Assembly (NCBI GenBank): GCA_018623875.1
Contig: JAAZUZ010000013.1
Span: 1-19,850, forward strand
Direction: 5' to 3'
Source of the DNA: Synechococcus sp. HW_metabat.21
Lineage (GTDB): Bacteria; Cyanobacteriota; Cyanobacteriia; PCC-6307; Cyanobiaceae
Length of the DNA: 19,850 nt
Part shown: one piece after another, positions 1 to 5,832 of the stretch
Layout: every line of letters starts with the position of its first letter
How positions within the stretch are numbered: the stretch's first letter is position 1
Position numbers and translations under genes: made by a program
Notes under the pieces: generated by a model
Told to the model about the DNA's origin: nothing
The model's database searches: none
The model's input: the letters and a program-made list of their open reading frames with translations, nothing else

Positions 1-473
1 AATTCGCGCCCACGCATCAAGCCGAAGCGGGGACGGATCTCATCGCGAAACTTGGTCTGAACCTGGTACAGGTTCACTGGAAGCTGTTTGTAGGAGCGCA
101 GCAGATCCCCAGCTAGGGAAGTGATGACCTCCTCGTGGGTCGGACCCAGACCCAGCTCCCGACCTTGGCGGTCCTCGAGGTGGAACATGATTCCCTCGCC
201 GTCGGTGTAGCCCGCCCAGCGGCCGCTGCGCTGCCAGAGCTCCGCCGGCTGGAGCTGAGGCAGAAGCGTCTCCAGGGCCCCGGCCGCGTTGAGCTCCTCA
301 CGAACAACCGCAGAGACCTTCTGAAGGACGCGCCAAAGGAGGGGCAAATAGGCATAAACCCCACTGCCGATCCGGCGGATGTAACCGGCCCGGAGCAGCA
401 ATTTGTGGGAAGCGATCTCAGCCTCGGCGGGGTCATCCCGCAGCGTCACCAGCATCAGGCGGGAGACGCGCAT
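1..473 (-). CDS. proS: Prolyl-tRNA synthetase, N-terminal part (3' end cut by window)
   Basis: Class II aminoacyl-tRNA synthetase that charges tRNA-Pro with proline in the cytoplasm. The reverse strand is open from an ATG at 473 to the window edge (157 codons). It begins MRVSRLMLVTLRDDPAEAE and continues through the substrate-binding stretch LGPTHEEVITSLAGDLLRSY and the class II motif 2 region TKFRDEIRPRFGLMRGREF, both typical of bacterial-type ProRS. The start is well placed because the protein opens as other cyanobacterial ProRS proteins do. The editing insertion and the anticodon-binding domain would lie outside the window to the left. It is divergent from the DNA-binding protein gene to the right, with about 200 bases between them. 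Identity is secure; only the length is incomplete. Confidence 0.95.
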   Translation of the reverse strand, partial: MRVSRLMLVTLRDDPAEAEIASHKLLLRAGYIRRIGSGVYAYLPLLWRVLQKVSAVVREELNAAGALETLLPQLQPAELWQRSGRWAGYTDGEGIMFHLEDRQGRELGLGPTHEEVITSLAGDLLRSYKQLPVNLYQVQTKFRDEIRPRFGLMRGRE

Positions 474-675
474 CGGATCGAGAGGGGTGAGAGAGGGCGG
501 AAGCTATCACCGACTTGCTCGAGGTCCACTCCGGCGATCTCGGCCCAACACAGACCTCCGTCGCACCCGCTTAAAAAAGCGCCACAAGCGCAGCTGGAAT
601 CAAGAAAAGATTTCAGTTGCAGAGAGGAAAGCCTGCTAGCTTCCGATCAATTCCAATTTGTCGCAAGCACGTCTC
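474..675. promoter_or_regulatory. Divergent intergenic region proS / DNA-binding protein
   Basis: About 200 bases lie between two divergent starts, so both promoters should be here. I see no convincing -35/-10 pair or operator palindrome. A purine-rich GAGAGGAAAG stretch near 620-630 is too far from any start to act as a ribosome binding site. The call rests on position, not on a motif. Confidence 0.3.
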
Positions 676-1161
676 ATGGCCCCCCATTCGTTCTCAGCAG
701 GAATGGGTCAAGCCATGGCGAACGCAGCAGCTGCGATCGAAGGCAGCGCTGAAGGGGCAGCCAACAGTTCCGAGCAGTCGGAAAACCTGATCGGCATTGA
801 CGAGGTCCAGCGCTCCCTGAACCGTTCCCGCGCTTCGGTCTACCGGTACACCAATACCGACCCCCGGAACCTCAACCCCCCCTTCAATCCCCGCAAGCTC
901 AACCCTGAATATCGGAGCGACCAGAAGGAACCCCTGATGTTCCACCCCAACGAGGTTGCTCGTTTTGCCCGGGACGTCCTGCGAATCAAGGAAGTCACCG
1001 TTGAGGTCCTGAACTCCCCCTCAACGGCAACCCAGCAGCTCCTTGGATCCATCCTCGATGAACTGCGCAGCATTCGCGAGTTGCTCGATGCCAGCAACAT
1101 CAGCCCCACGACTCTGGACAGCCGGCGCGATCAGCACGAGCAAGAGCGACCCGCTGCGTAG
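676..1161 (+). CDS. MerR/AlpA-like helix-turn-helix protein, conserved hypothetical
   Basis: Small acidic-to-neutral protein of about 160 residues and unknown role. Its centre reads like a MerR/excisionase-type winged helix: IGIDEVQRSLNRSRASVYRY is a good helix-turn-helix (recognition helix around SRASVYRY), followed by a proline-rich wing (NPPFNPRKLNP) and FHPNEVARFARDVL, the second helical element seen in AlpA/Xis-like proteins. The C-terminus (about 120-150) is predicted helical and could dimerise. The picocyanobacterial family has been called 'possible resolvase', but no serine-recombinase catalytic domain is visible, so a DNA-binding role is the better reading. The start is uncertain: 676 is the first ATG, in-frame ATGs also occur at 703 and 715, and a TTG at 658. 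The conserved part begins well after all of these. It is transcribed away from proS and toward ppa. Confidence 0.8.
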   Translation: MAPHSFSAGMGQAMANAAAAIEGSAEGAANSSEQSENLIGIDEVQRSLNRSRASVYRYTNTDPRNLNPPFNPRKLNPEYRSDQKEPLMFHPNEVARFARDVLRIKEVTVEVLNSPSTATQQLLGSILDELRSIRELLDASNISPTTLDSRRDQHEQERPAA

Positions 1162-1169
1162 GCGACACG

Positions 1170-1197
1170 CCTGACAGTCCTCGCACTGGATGTCAGG
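1170..1197. repeat. Inverted repeat after the DNA-binding protein gene
   Basis: Perfect 7-base inverted repeat CCTGACA (1170-1176) and TGTCAGG (1191-1197) around a 14-base loop. It starts 9 bases after the TAG of the upstream gene. No T-run follows, so it is a poor intrinsic terminator. It could be a processing hairpin, or an operator for the upstream helix-turn-helix protein or the downstream membrane protein. Confidence 0.4.
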
Positions 1198-1241
1198 ATG
1201 CAACTACTGATGTGTACCCAGGGTTTTCATTAACCCCCTGA

Positions 1242-1613
1242 ATGGACTCAGACCCCCCTCCCCGAACCAGCGGATCCGCCCTAGCGAGCTCACCAGCGGA
1301 CCAGGCTTCAGCCTCGCCCCATAGCGCCAGCGGCAGATCCCCTTCTTTACCAAGCGAATCGAGCGAGGAACCCTTCAGTTCCAACCCGATCTACGACACG
1401 GCTGCTCCTCTTCTGGGCTTTGTGGTCGCGATCTGCACGATGGTGATTCCGTTAGCCAGCGTGCTTGGCAGTCGACCCAACCAGCCCGTGGTGGCGGCTC
1501 CCCCCTCCGGCGTGATTGAGCACCCAAGCCATGGACTTGCGCAGTCTGCAGGCCTCCCCGCAGCCAGGGCTCGTGAACCTGGTGGTGGAGATTCCGGCTG
1601 GCAGCCGCAATAA
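1242..1613 (+). CDS. Small single-pass membrane protein, hypothetical
   Basis: Predicted protein of 123 residues with no recognised domain. Residues 1-47 are a low-complexity Ser/Pro/Ala-rich hydrophilic stretch. Residues 54-77 (AAPLLGFVVAICTMVIPLAS) form one clear transmembrane segment preceded by SSNPIYDTA, which looks conserved rather than random. The tail after about residue 80 is again hydrophilic. The last 83 bases overlap the start of ppa in another frame, which is unusual and suggests that the C-terminus is poorly constrained or that the true protein is shorter. The start is ATG 1242; no Shine-Dalgarno sequence is visible. Its position between the DNA-binding protein and ppa on the same strand suggests cotranscription. 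I infer a real gene mainly from the membrane segment. Confidence 0.55.
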   Translation: MDSDPPPRTSGSALASSPADQASASPHSASGRSPSLPSESSEEPFSSNPIYDTAAPLLGFVVAICTMVIPLASVLGSRPNQPVVAAPPSGVIEHPSHGLAQSAGLPAARAREPGGGDSGWQPQ

Positions 1614-2046
1614 ATACGAATTCAACGCAGCAGCAGGAGTGATGGCCCTCGATCGGGTCCTGCACTCCTCGGTTCGTTATCCCTTCGACTATGGGTTTGT
1701 TCCCAACACCCTGGCCGAGGACGGAGCCCCCTTGGACGCGATGGTGATCATGCACGAGCCCACCTTTGCGGGCTGCCTGATCCAAGCCCGTCCGATCGGC
1801 ATCCTGGACATGCTGGATGAGGGAGCCCACGACGGCAAACTGCTCTGCGTGCCAGCCGCCGATCCCAATCAACGGGGAATCACGAGCATTCGTCAGATTG
1901 CTCCGGTCCAGCTGGAAGAGGTGGCCGAGTTCTTCCGCACGTACAAGAGCATGGAAGGGCGGGTCGTGGAGATCCTGGACTGGTTAGACGCGGATGCCGT
2001 CCCAGCACTGATTGAGCGCTGCAGCGCGGCGGCCCAACGGGCCTAA
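1531..2046 (+). CDS. ppa: Soluble inorganic pyrophosphatase, family I
   Basis: Cytoplasmic Mg-dependent enzyme that hydrolyses pyrophosphate to two phosphates and so pulls biosynthetic reactions forward. The 171-residue length and motifs fit bacterial family I: EIPAGSRNKYEF near residue 20, YPFDYGFVPNTL near 50, and the second metal-binding stretch with D96, D101 and K103 (DEGAHDGKLLCVP). Counterparts of E. coli Asp65 and Asp70 are D64 and D69. The position equivalent to Asp67, the proposed water-activating base, is alanine (DGAPLD instead of DGDPxD), read directly from codon GCC at 1726-1728. ATG 1531 is chosen because the family begins close to this point; an in-frame TTG at 1516 is less likely. 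The TAA overlaps the stop of the convergent methyltransferase gene. Confidence 0.95.
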   Translation: MDLRSLQASPQPGLVNLVVEIPAGSRNKYEFNAAAGVMALDRVLHSSVRYPFDYGFVPNTLAEDGAPLDAMVIMHEPTFAGCLIQARPIGILDMLDEGAHDGKLLCVPAADPNQRGITSIRQIAPVQLEEVAEFFRTYKSMEGRVVEILDWLDADAVPALIERCSAAAQRA

Positions 2047-2711
2047 CCCTGACGTTGCAGCAAGAAGCCTTCAAATCCCAGGGCCTGGAAGACCCGAGCC
2101 GGATCACCAAAGCCGGCCGCATTGACCAAACTGGTGAGGCGGGCCAGTCCAATCGGATGCAGTCCCACGGACGGCAACTGATCCCGGGTCACCTCCAAGC
2201 CACTGGCCCGCTGAAAGCCCTCCCAAGCAGCCTCGAGCTGGGGCTCAAGGGAGGTCAGGGAGCTGCGCATCAAGTCGACTAAGACCAATTGGGCTCCTGG
2301 CTGCAGACACTTCGCCAGGGCACTGAGATAGGCCAGCTTGCTGCCGTCATCGGGCAGGGATTGGAGCACAAGAACCGAAAGGGCACCGCTGAAGCCACCG
2401 GCTGCGGTCTCCCCGGCAACAAAGTCCTCCACGGTGTCCTGATGCCAACGAATCGAGGGAATGTCGGCCAGCCGCTCGCGTGAAGCGCGGAGCATCTCGT
2501 CGCTCGGATCGAGGGCCGTGAGCTGCCAATCGGGTCGTTGGGCAACCGCTTCCAGCAGCTCCGCGCCAGTGCCACAGCCCGCCACCAGGACGGACGAGCC
2601 CTGCTGCTGAGCCTGGGGTGAGCAACTGAGAAGGGCCACCGCCAGCCGGGCCAAGCTTCCATAACCAGGGATGACCTGGCTTTGGAGACGGTCGTAACCC
2701 GATGGATGCAC
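2043..2711 (-). CDS. Class I SAM-dependent methyltransferase
   Basis: Predicted 222-residue soluble methyltransferase of unknown substrate. A Rossmann fold is indicated by motif I VLVAGCGTGAELLEA near residue 42, an acidic residue ending strand 2 (LTALDPSDEML), and strand 4/5 elements LSVLVLQSLP and LVLVDLMRS. The N-terminus GYDRLQSQVIPGYGSLARLA resembles the lid helices of small methyltransferases such as the CmoA-like group, but that does not fix the substrate. The start is GTG 2711. The stop overlaps the ppa stop by four bases tail to tail. The gene is otherwise alone on its strand, divergent from the ferredoxin gene. Confidence 0.85.
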   Translation of the reverse strand: MHPSGYDRLQSQVIPGYGSLARLAVALLSCSPQAQQQGSSVLVAGCGTGAELLEAVAQRPDWQLTALDPSDEMLRASRERLADIPSIRWHQDTVEDFVAGETAAGGFSGALSVLVLQSLPDDGSKLAYLSALAKCLQPGAQLVLVDLMRSSLTSLEPQLEAAWEGFQRASGLEVTRDQLPSVGLHPIGLARLTSLVNAAGFGDPARVFQALGFEGFLLQRQG

Positions 2712-2803
2712 CGCTTCAGCCGAGAAAAATCAATCCTAGGCAGCCCGATTCAGGCCGTCAGGACGCTGCATTTGGTGTCAGCCAAAGAAAACAACGTCAA
2801 TGA

Positions 2804-2836
2804 TCGGCGCCGGCCAGGTAAGTTTGTCGGCGCCGA
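2804..2836. promoter_or_regulatory. Paired palindromes upstream of ferredoxin
   Basis: TCGGCGCCG occurs at 2804-2812 and again at 2827-2835. The core CGGCGCCG is a perfect palindrome, and the second copy extends to the 10-base palindrome TCGGCGCCGA (2827-2836). The copies are 23 bases apart, about two helical turns, and the second ends 15 bases before the GTG start. This geometry is typical of a dimeric-repressor operator or a leader control site, but no regulator is known to me for this sequence. Confidence 0.45.
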
Positions 2837-2851
2837 AGATCCCGACCGACC

Positions 2852-3211
2852 GTGCCCACCATCCGTTTCGAACAGGAAGGCCAGCAGGTCGGTTGCATTG
2901 AAGGGGCAAACCTTCGCAAGGCGGCCGTTGACGCAGGAGTCAACCCCTACGGCGGCCTGAGCAACCTCAACAACTGCGGTGGCGTTGGCCAGTGCGGCAC
3001 CTGCGTCGTTGAAGTGGTGGAGGGCATGCAAAACCTTTCTCCCCGCAGCGACGTCGAGCAGGTTTACCTGGCCGATCGTCCCGCCAACTACCGCCTGAGC
3101 TGCCGCACCAGCGTCAACGGGGATGTCACCGTTCGCACCCGTCCTCAGAACGCTGTCGGTACCGGCTCCAACAGCCTCGTGGGCGCCATCAAGAGCCTGC
3201 TGGGCAAGTGA
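2852..3211 (+). CDS. [2Fe-2S] ferredoxin, plant-type fold
   Basis: Small electron carrier of 119 residues. Ligands C42, C48, C51 and C84 follow the CX5CX2CXnC spacing of 2Fe-2S ferredoxins (NNCGGVGQCGTCVVEV and YRLSCRT). The N-terminus PTIRFEQEGQQVGC is a beta-strand opening typical of the fold. It differs from photosynthetic PetF in having Gly-rich CGGVGQC in place of the usual CRAGAC, and in a C-terminal Ser/Gly extension ending in an amphipathic helix (LVGAIKSLLGK). It is therefore one of the minor cyanobacterial ferredoxins; its redox partner is not identifiable from sequence. The start is GTG 2852 because no ATG fits the beginning of the fold. Its TGA overlaps the GTG of the next gene (GTGA), implying translational coupling with the ArsC-like protein. 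Confidence 0.9.
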   Translation: MPTIRFEQEGQQVGCIEGANLRKAAVDAGVNPYGGLSNLNNCGGVGQCGTCVVEVVEGMQNLSPRSDVEQVYLADRPANYRLSCRTSVNGDVTVRTRPQNAVGTGSNSLVGAIKSLLGK

Positions 3212-3585
3212 GTATCAGCCGACTTCGGCTTTTCAGTTACCCCAAATGCGGCACCTGCCGCAAAGCCCTGCAATGGCTCGACCAGCAGGGCTTTTCTGTA
3301 GGCAAGGGCACCCTTGAGCTGATCGACATCACCCTGGAGCCACCCGCTCTTGAGGACCTGCAGCTGGCCTTCAACAGCTTGGGGCGCAAGCGGCTCTTCA
3401 ACACCAGTGGCCAGAGCTACCGCGCCCTCGGGGCAGCGGCAGTCGCCGCCCTCAGCGATGAGGAAGCGTTGGCGGCCCTCGCCGCCGACGGGAAGTTGAT
3501 CAAGCGCCCCTTCGCCATCACGGACACCGGGACTGCCCTGGTGGGCTTCAAGCCGGAGGAGTGGCAGGCGGCTCTGGGGTCGTAG
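3208..3585 (+). CDS. ArsC/Spx/MgsR-family thioredoxin-fold protein
   Basis: 125-residue protein of the arsenate-reductase-like family. The N-terminal strand LRLFSYPKCGTCRKALQWLD carries a CXXC pair (C14, C17) as in Spx/MgsR proteins. LFNTSGQSYR and LIKRPF are the conserved family stretches around residues 60-100, the latter including the arginine usually near the active site. It could be a glutaredoxin-dependent arsenate reductase or a thiol-disulfide regulator; the CXXC favours the redox-sensor or reductase side of the family, but sequence alone does not decide. No arsenic-resistance genes are nearby. It starts at GTG 3208, overlapping the ferredoxin stop, and ends inside the 3' end of the convergent membrane-protein gene (38 bases of overlap). 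Confidence 0.85.
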   Translation: MSISRLRLFSYPKCGTCRKALQWLDQQGFSVGKGTLELIDITLEPPALEDLQLAFNSLGRKRLFNTSGQSYRALGAAAVAALSDEEALAALAADGKLIKRPFAITDTGTALVGFKPEEWQAALGS

Positions 3586-5041
3586 TTCCTGGTGAGGTCA
3601 ATTCGTCGAGCTCCTCCATCAGGGCTCCGATCCCGGCCCGGTTGACCTGGGCGAGGTAGTTCAGCTTGACCTGCTGAAGCAGACCACACAGAAGCTCCTG
3701 ACTGCGTTCCAGGGTGTCGCCACGCTCCAGCGCCGCGGCCAACTCCTCCCAAAAACGATCACCGAAGCGCTGAAGCAGCTCCGCTTGCCGCTCATCGCTT
3801 TGAGCCAGACGATCGGCCGTGGTCCTGGAGAGCTCAACAACGGTCTCCACCATGCTGGCCGTGAGCTGCCGGGCAAGGGCAGATGGAACCACCGCACCGC
3901 CAGGCACCTCCCGCAGGCTCTGTTCGAGGGCATGGCTCAAGAGGGACTGGAGCTCTGGGGTCAACCGCGGGGTGACCTGTCCCAAGACCATCGGGCCCCA
4001 GAGCTGCAGCAAGCCCAGCATTGGCTGCTCCAACTGCGGCGGCAGCGCGCTGACACTCTGATGACTGCGCAGACTGCGAATCATGCGAGGCCACTGGGGA
4101 GAGCGGATCAGCGATTGGGTGCCGTCGACCAACTGCAGGGCCAGCACCTCAAACAGCTCGAGGGCCAACAGCGAAACCACACCGCGGCTGATGACAGCCC
4201 GGAGTGGCTCGACATTGATCAGGCCGGTCTGACTCAGGCGCTCCACCACCGGCGCCAGCCGCATCCAACGCCAAAACGGCAGCAGAAGCGGCAGGTCAAT
4301 CCACCGGCGCAGCAAGGCATCGCGCCAGCTCAAGCCGGGGAAGCGCCGCCGCAGGCGCAGCATCCGCAGCAGGATGTCAAAGGCAAAGACGCTCTGGAAC
4401 AGCAGAAGGTCGTAACGCCAAAAGTGATCACTCGGCCGGCCGTTCTCGTCGATGGAGCGCCAGTAGCTGGTCGCCACCAGCGGCAAAATCTGCTCCTGCC
4501 AGAAGCGGCGCTCCTCCTCCCAGGTGTGTTGCTCCAACCAGCGATCGGAGAGGAGGCGCTCCGCCGACTGCTTGGCCGAATCCAAGCCAGCCCGCTGGCG
4601 CAGGCGGTTCTTGATCTTCTCGAGCGTCCCGCTATTGCCTGATGCAGCAAACGGGTTCTCGTTGATCATCGCCTCGGTCAACTGCACCTGCTGGCGACGC
4701 AGCGCGGCGGAACCGCTTATCGGAGCGGCCTGGGAGAGGGCTGCATCCAGTTGATCGAAGTGCTGCAGGTAGGCCTGGGTCTCCCGGTGGGGCTCAATGC
4801 CCTTCACCGGGTCATAGAGGGGAGTGATGTTTGGCAGCACCTTCAGGGGAACCACCAGGGGCACCTGGGGAATCGGCGTCAGATTCCGCTGCAACCAGAA
4901 GGTGCGAAAGGGGACGTAGGTGATGTCAAAGGCCACCCAGACCAAGTTGACGGTCGCCCACAGAGCAATGGAGCGATCCCAGATCACCCAGCTGCGCGCC
5001 GCGGCAGTTCGCTGAACAGACAACCAACGCGGACGAACCAT
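3548..5041 (-). CDS. Polytopic membrane protein, conserved hypothetical, voltage-sensor-like helices
   Basis: 497 residues with no family I can name. One hydrophobic segment lies at about 22-45. A hydrophilic, partly helical region spans 80-200 (many Glu/Arg/Gln). Three further hydrophobic helices lie at about 210-228 (LLLFQSVFAFDILLRMLRL), 246-262 (WIDLPLLLPFWRW) and 287-305. Residues about 330-480 look amphipathic helical and probably cytoplasmic, ending in a Pro/Thr-rich tail. The second and third helices, with an acidic residue followed by Arg-rich turns (FDILLRMLRLRRR, then RWIDLPLLLPFWRWMRLAP), resemble S2-S3/S4 of ion-channel voltage sensors, but no pore motif is visible. It starts at ATG 5041, is divergent from lepB (62-base gap), and overlaps the ArsC-like gene by 38 bases at its end. 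Confidence 0.8.
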   Translation of the reverse strand: MVRPRWLSVQRTAAARSWVIWDRSIALWATVNLVWVAFDITYVPFRTFWLQRNLTPIPQVPLVVPLKVLPNITPLYDPVKGIEPHRETQAYLQHFDQLDAALSQAAPISGSAALRRQQVQLTEAMINENPFAASGNSGTLEKIKNRLRQRAGLDSAKQSAERLLSDRWLEQHTWEEERRFWQEQILPLVATSYWRSIDENGRPSDHFWRYDLLLFQSVFAFDILLRMLRLRRRFPGLSWRDALLRRWIDLPLLLPFWRWMRLAPVVERLSQTGLINVEPLRAVISRGVVSLLALELFEVLALQLVDGTQSLIRSPQWPRMIRSLRSHQSVSALPPQLEQPMLGLLQLWGPMVLGQVTPRLTPELQSLLSHALEQSLREVPGGAVVPSALARQLTASMVETVVELSRTTADRLAQSDERQAELLQRFGDRFWEELAAALERGDTLERSQELLCGLLQQVKLNYLAQVNRAGIGALMEELDELTSPGTTTPEPPATPPA

Positions 5042-5103
5042 CGATGAAGCGAGGGGACCGACCTAATCTTCCCTAGCCGAACCCCCAGCTGGCAGCCCCG
5101 TCC

Positions 5104-5832
5104 TTGTCTTCGCACGATCCAACACAAGCATCCGGCGGGAAACAGCCACCCCAAGAAAGCCCCTGGGTGTTCTGGCGAGGGGTTTTGATCACCCTGGGCG
5201 TCGCCCTCGGGGTACGCCATTACGTCCTGGAGGCGCGCTACATCCCCTCTGGCTCGATGCTTCCTGGACTGCAGCTGCAGGATCGCTTGCTGGTGGAGAA
5301 ACTCTCCCTGCGCAGCCGCGCACCGAAGCGGGGCGAGATCGTTGTCTTCCGTGCCCCTCACCATTTCGATCCGGTTCTGAGCGCCGATCGAAAGGTCGGC
5401 CCGCTGGGTTGTGTCCTCGCCCACCTACCGATCGTCAACAGCATCCCCGGAGTTGCCGATCCAGCCTGTGACGCCTACATCAAACGCGTCGTCGCCGTCT
5501 CCGGCGATCGGGTTGTGGTCAATCCCCGCGGCGAGGTCAACGTCAACGGCACCTGGCTTAAAGAGCCCTACGTCCAGCGCTACTGCCCTGTCGACGCCCT
5601 GGGCATGGGGCAGTGCCGCACGCTCAACGCCGTTGTGCCCCAAGGCCATGTCCTGGTCCTAGGGGACAACCGCGCCAATAGCTGGGATGGTCGCTTTTGG
5701 CCCGGCGGGGCCTTCCTGCCTGAGAAGGAGATCATTGGCCGGGCGTTCTGGCGCTTCTGGCCCTTGTCCACTTCGGGGGCGCTGACCAGCAGCGATCCGC
5801 TCAAGAACTCGGGCGCCAAAGCTGGGGGTTAA
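5104..5832 (+). CDS. lepB: Signal peptidase I
   Basis: Membrane-bound Ser/Lys protease that removes signal peptides from exported proteins, here including thylakoid and periplasmic precursors. It has one N-terminal membrane anchor (about residues 24-40). The catalytic serine is S51 in YIPSGSMLPG and the general-base lysine is K127 in YIKRVVAVSGD. The conserved box GDNRANSWDGR lies near 190. The region between boxes, about 90-122, is longer than in minimal type I peptidases and contains C103 and C122. There is no ATG before the catalytic serine: the frame is closed by TAG at 5074 and the first usable start is TTG 5104 (GTG 5167 would cut into the membrane segment). The 3' end overlaps the dihydroorotase-like gene by 32 bases tail to tail. 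Confidence 0.93.
   Translation: MSSHDPTQASGGKQPPQESPWVFWRGVLITLGVALGVRHYVLEARYIPSGSMLPGLQLQDRLLVEKLSLRSRAPKRGEIVVFRAPHHFDPVLSADRKVGPLGCVLAHLPIVNSIPGVADPACDAYIKRVVAVSGDRVVVNPRGEVNVNGTWLKEPYVQRYCPVDALGMGQCRTLNAVVPQGHVLVLGDNRANSWDGRFWPGGAFLPEKEIIGRAFWRFWPLSTSGALTSSDPLKNSGAKAGG

Noticed and set aside
135..752. Open frame of 205 codons, plus strand
   Set aside because: Antisense to proS and running into the next gene in a different frame; no domain visible.
658..1161. Serine resolvase
   Set aside because: The protein has a helix-turn-helix but no catalytic serine domain, so the historical name is not supported.
3785..4642. Open frame of 285 codons, plus strand
   Set aside because: It lies fully antisense to the 497-residue membrane protein, is Gln/Pro/Ala-rich without a fold, and is a shadow of high G+C third positions.
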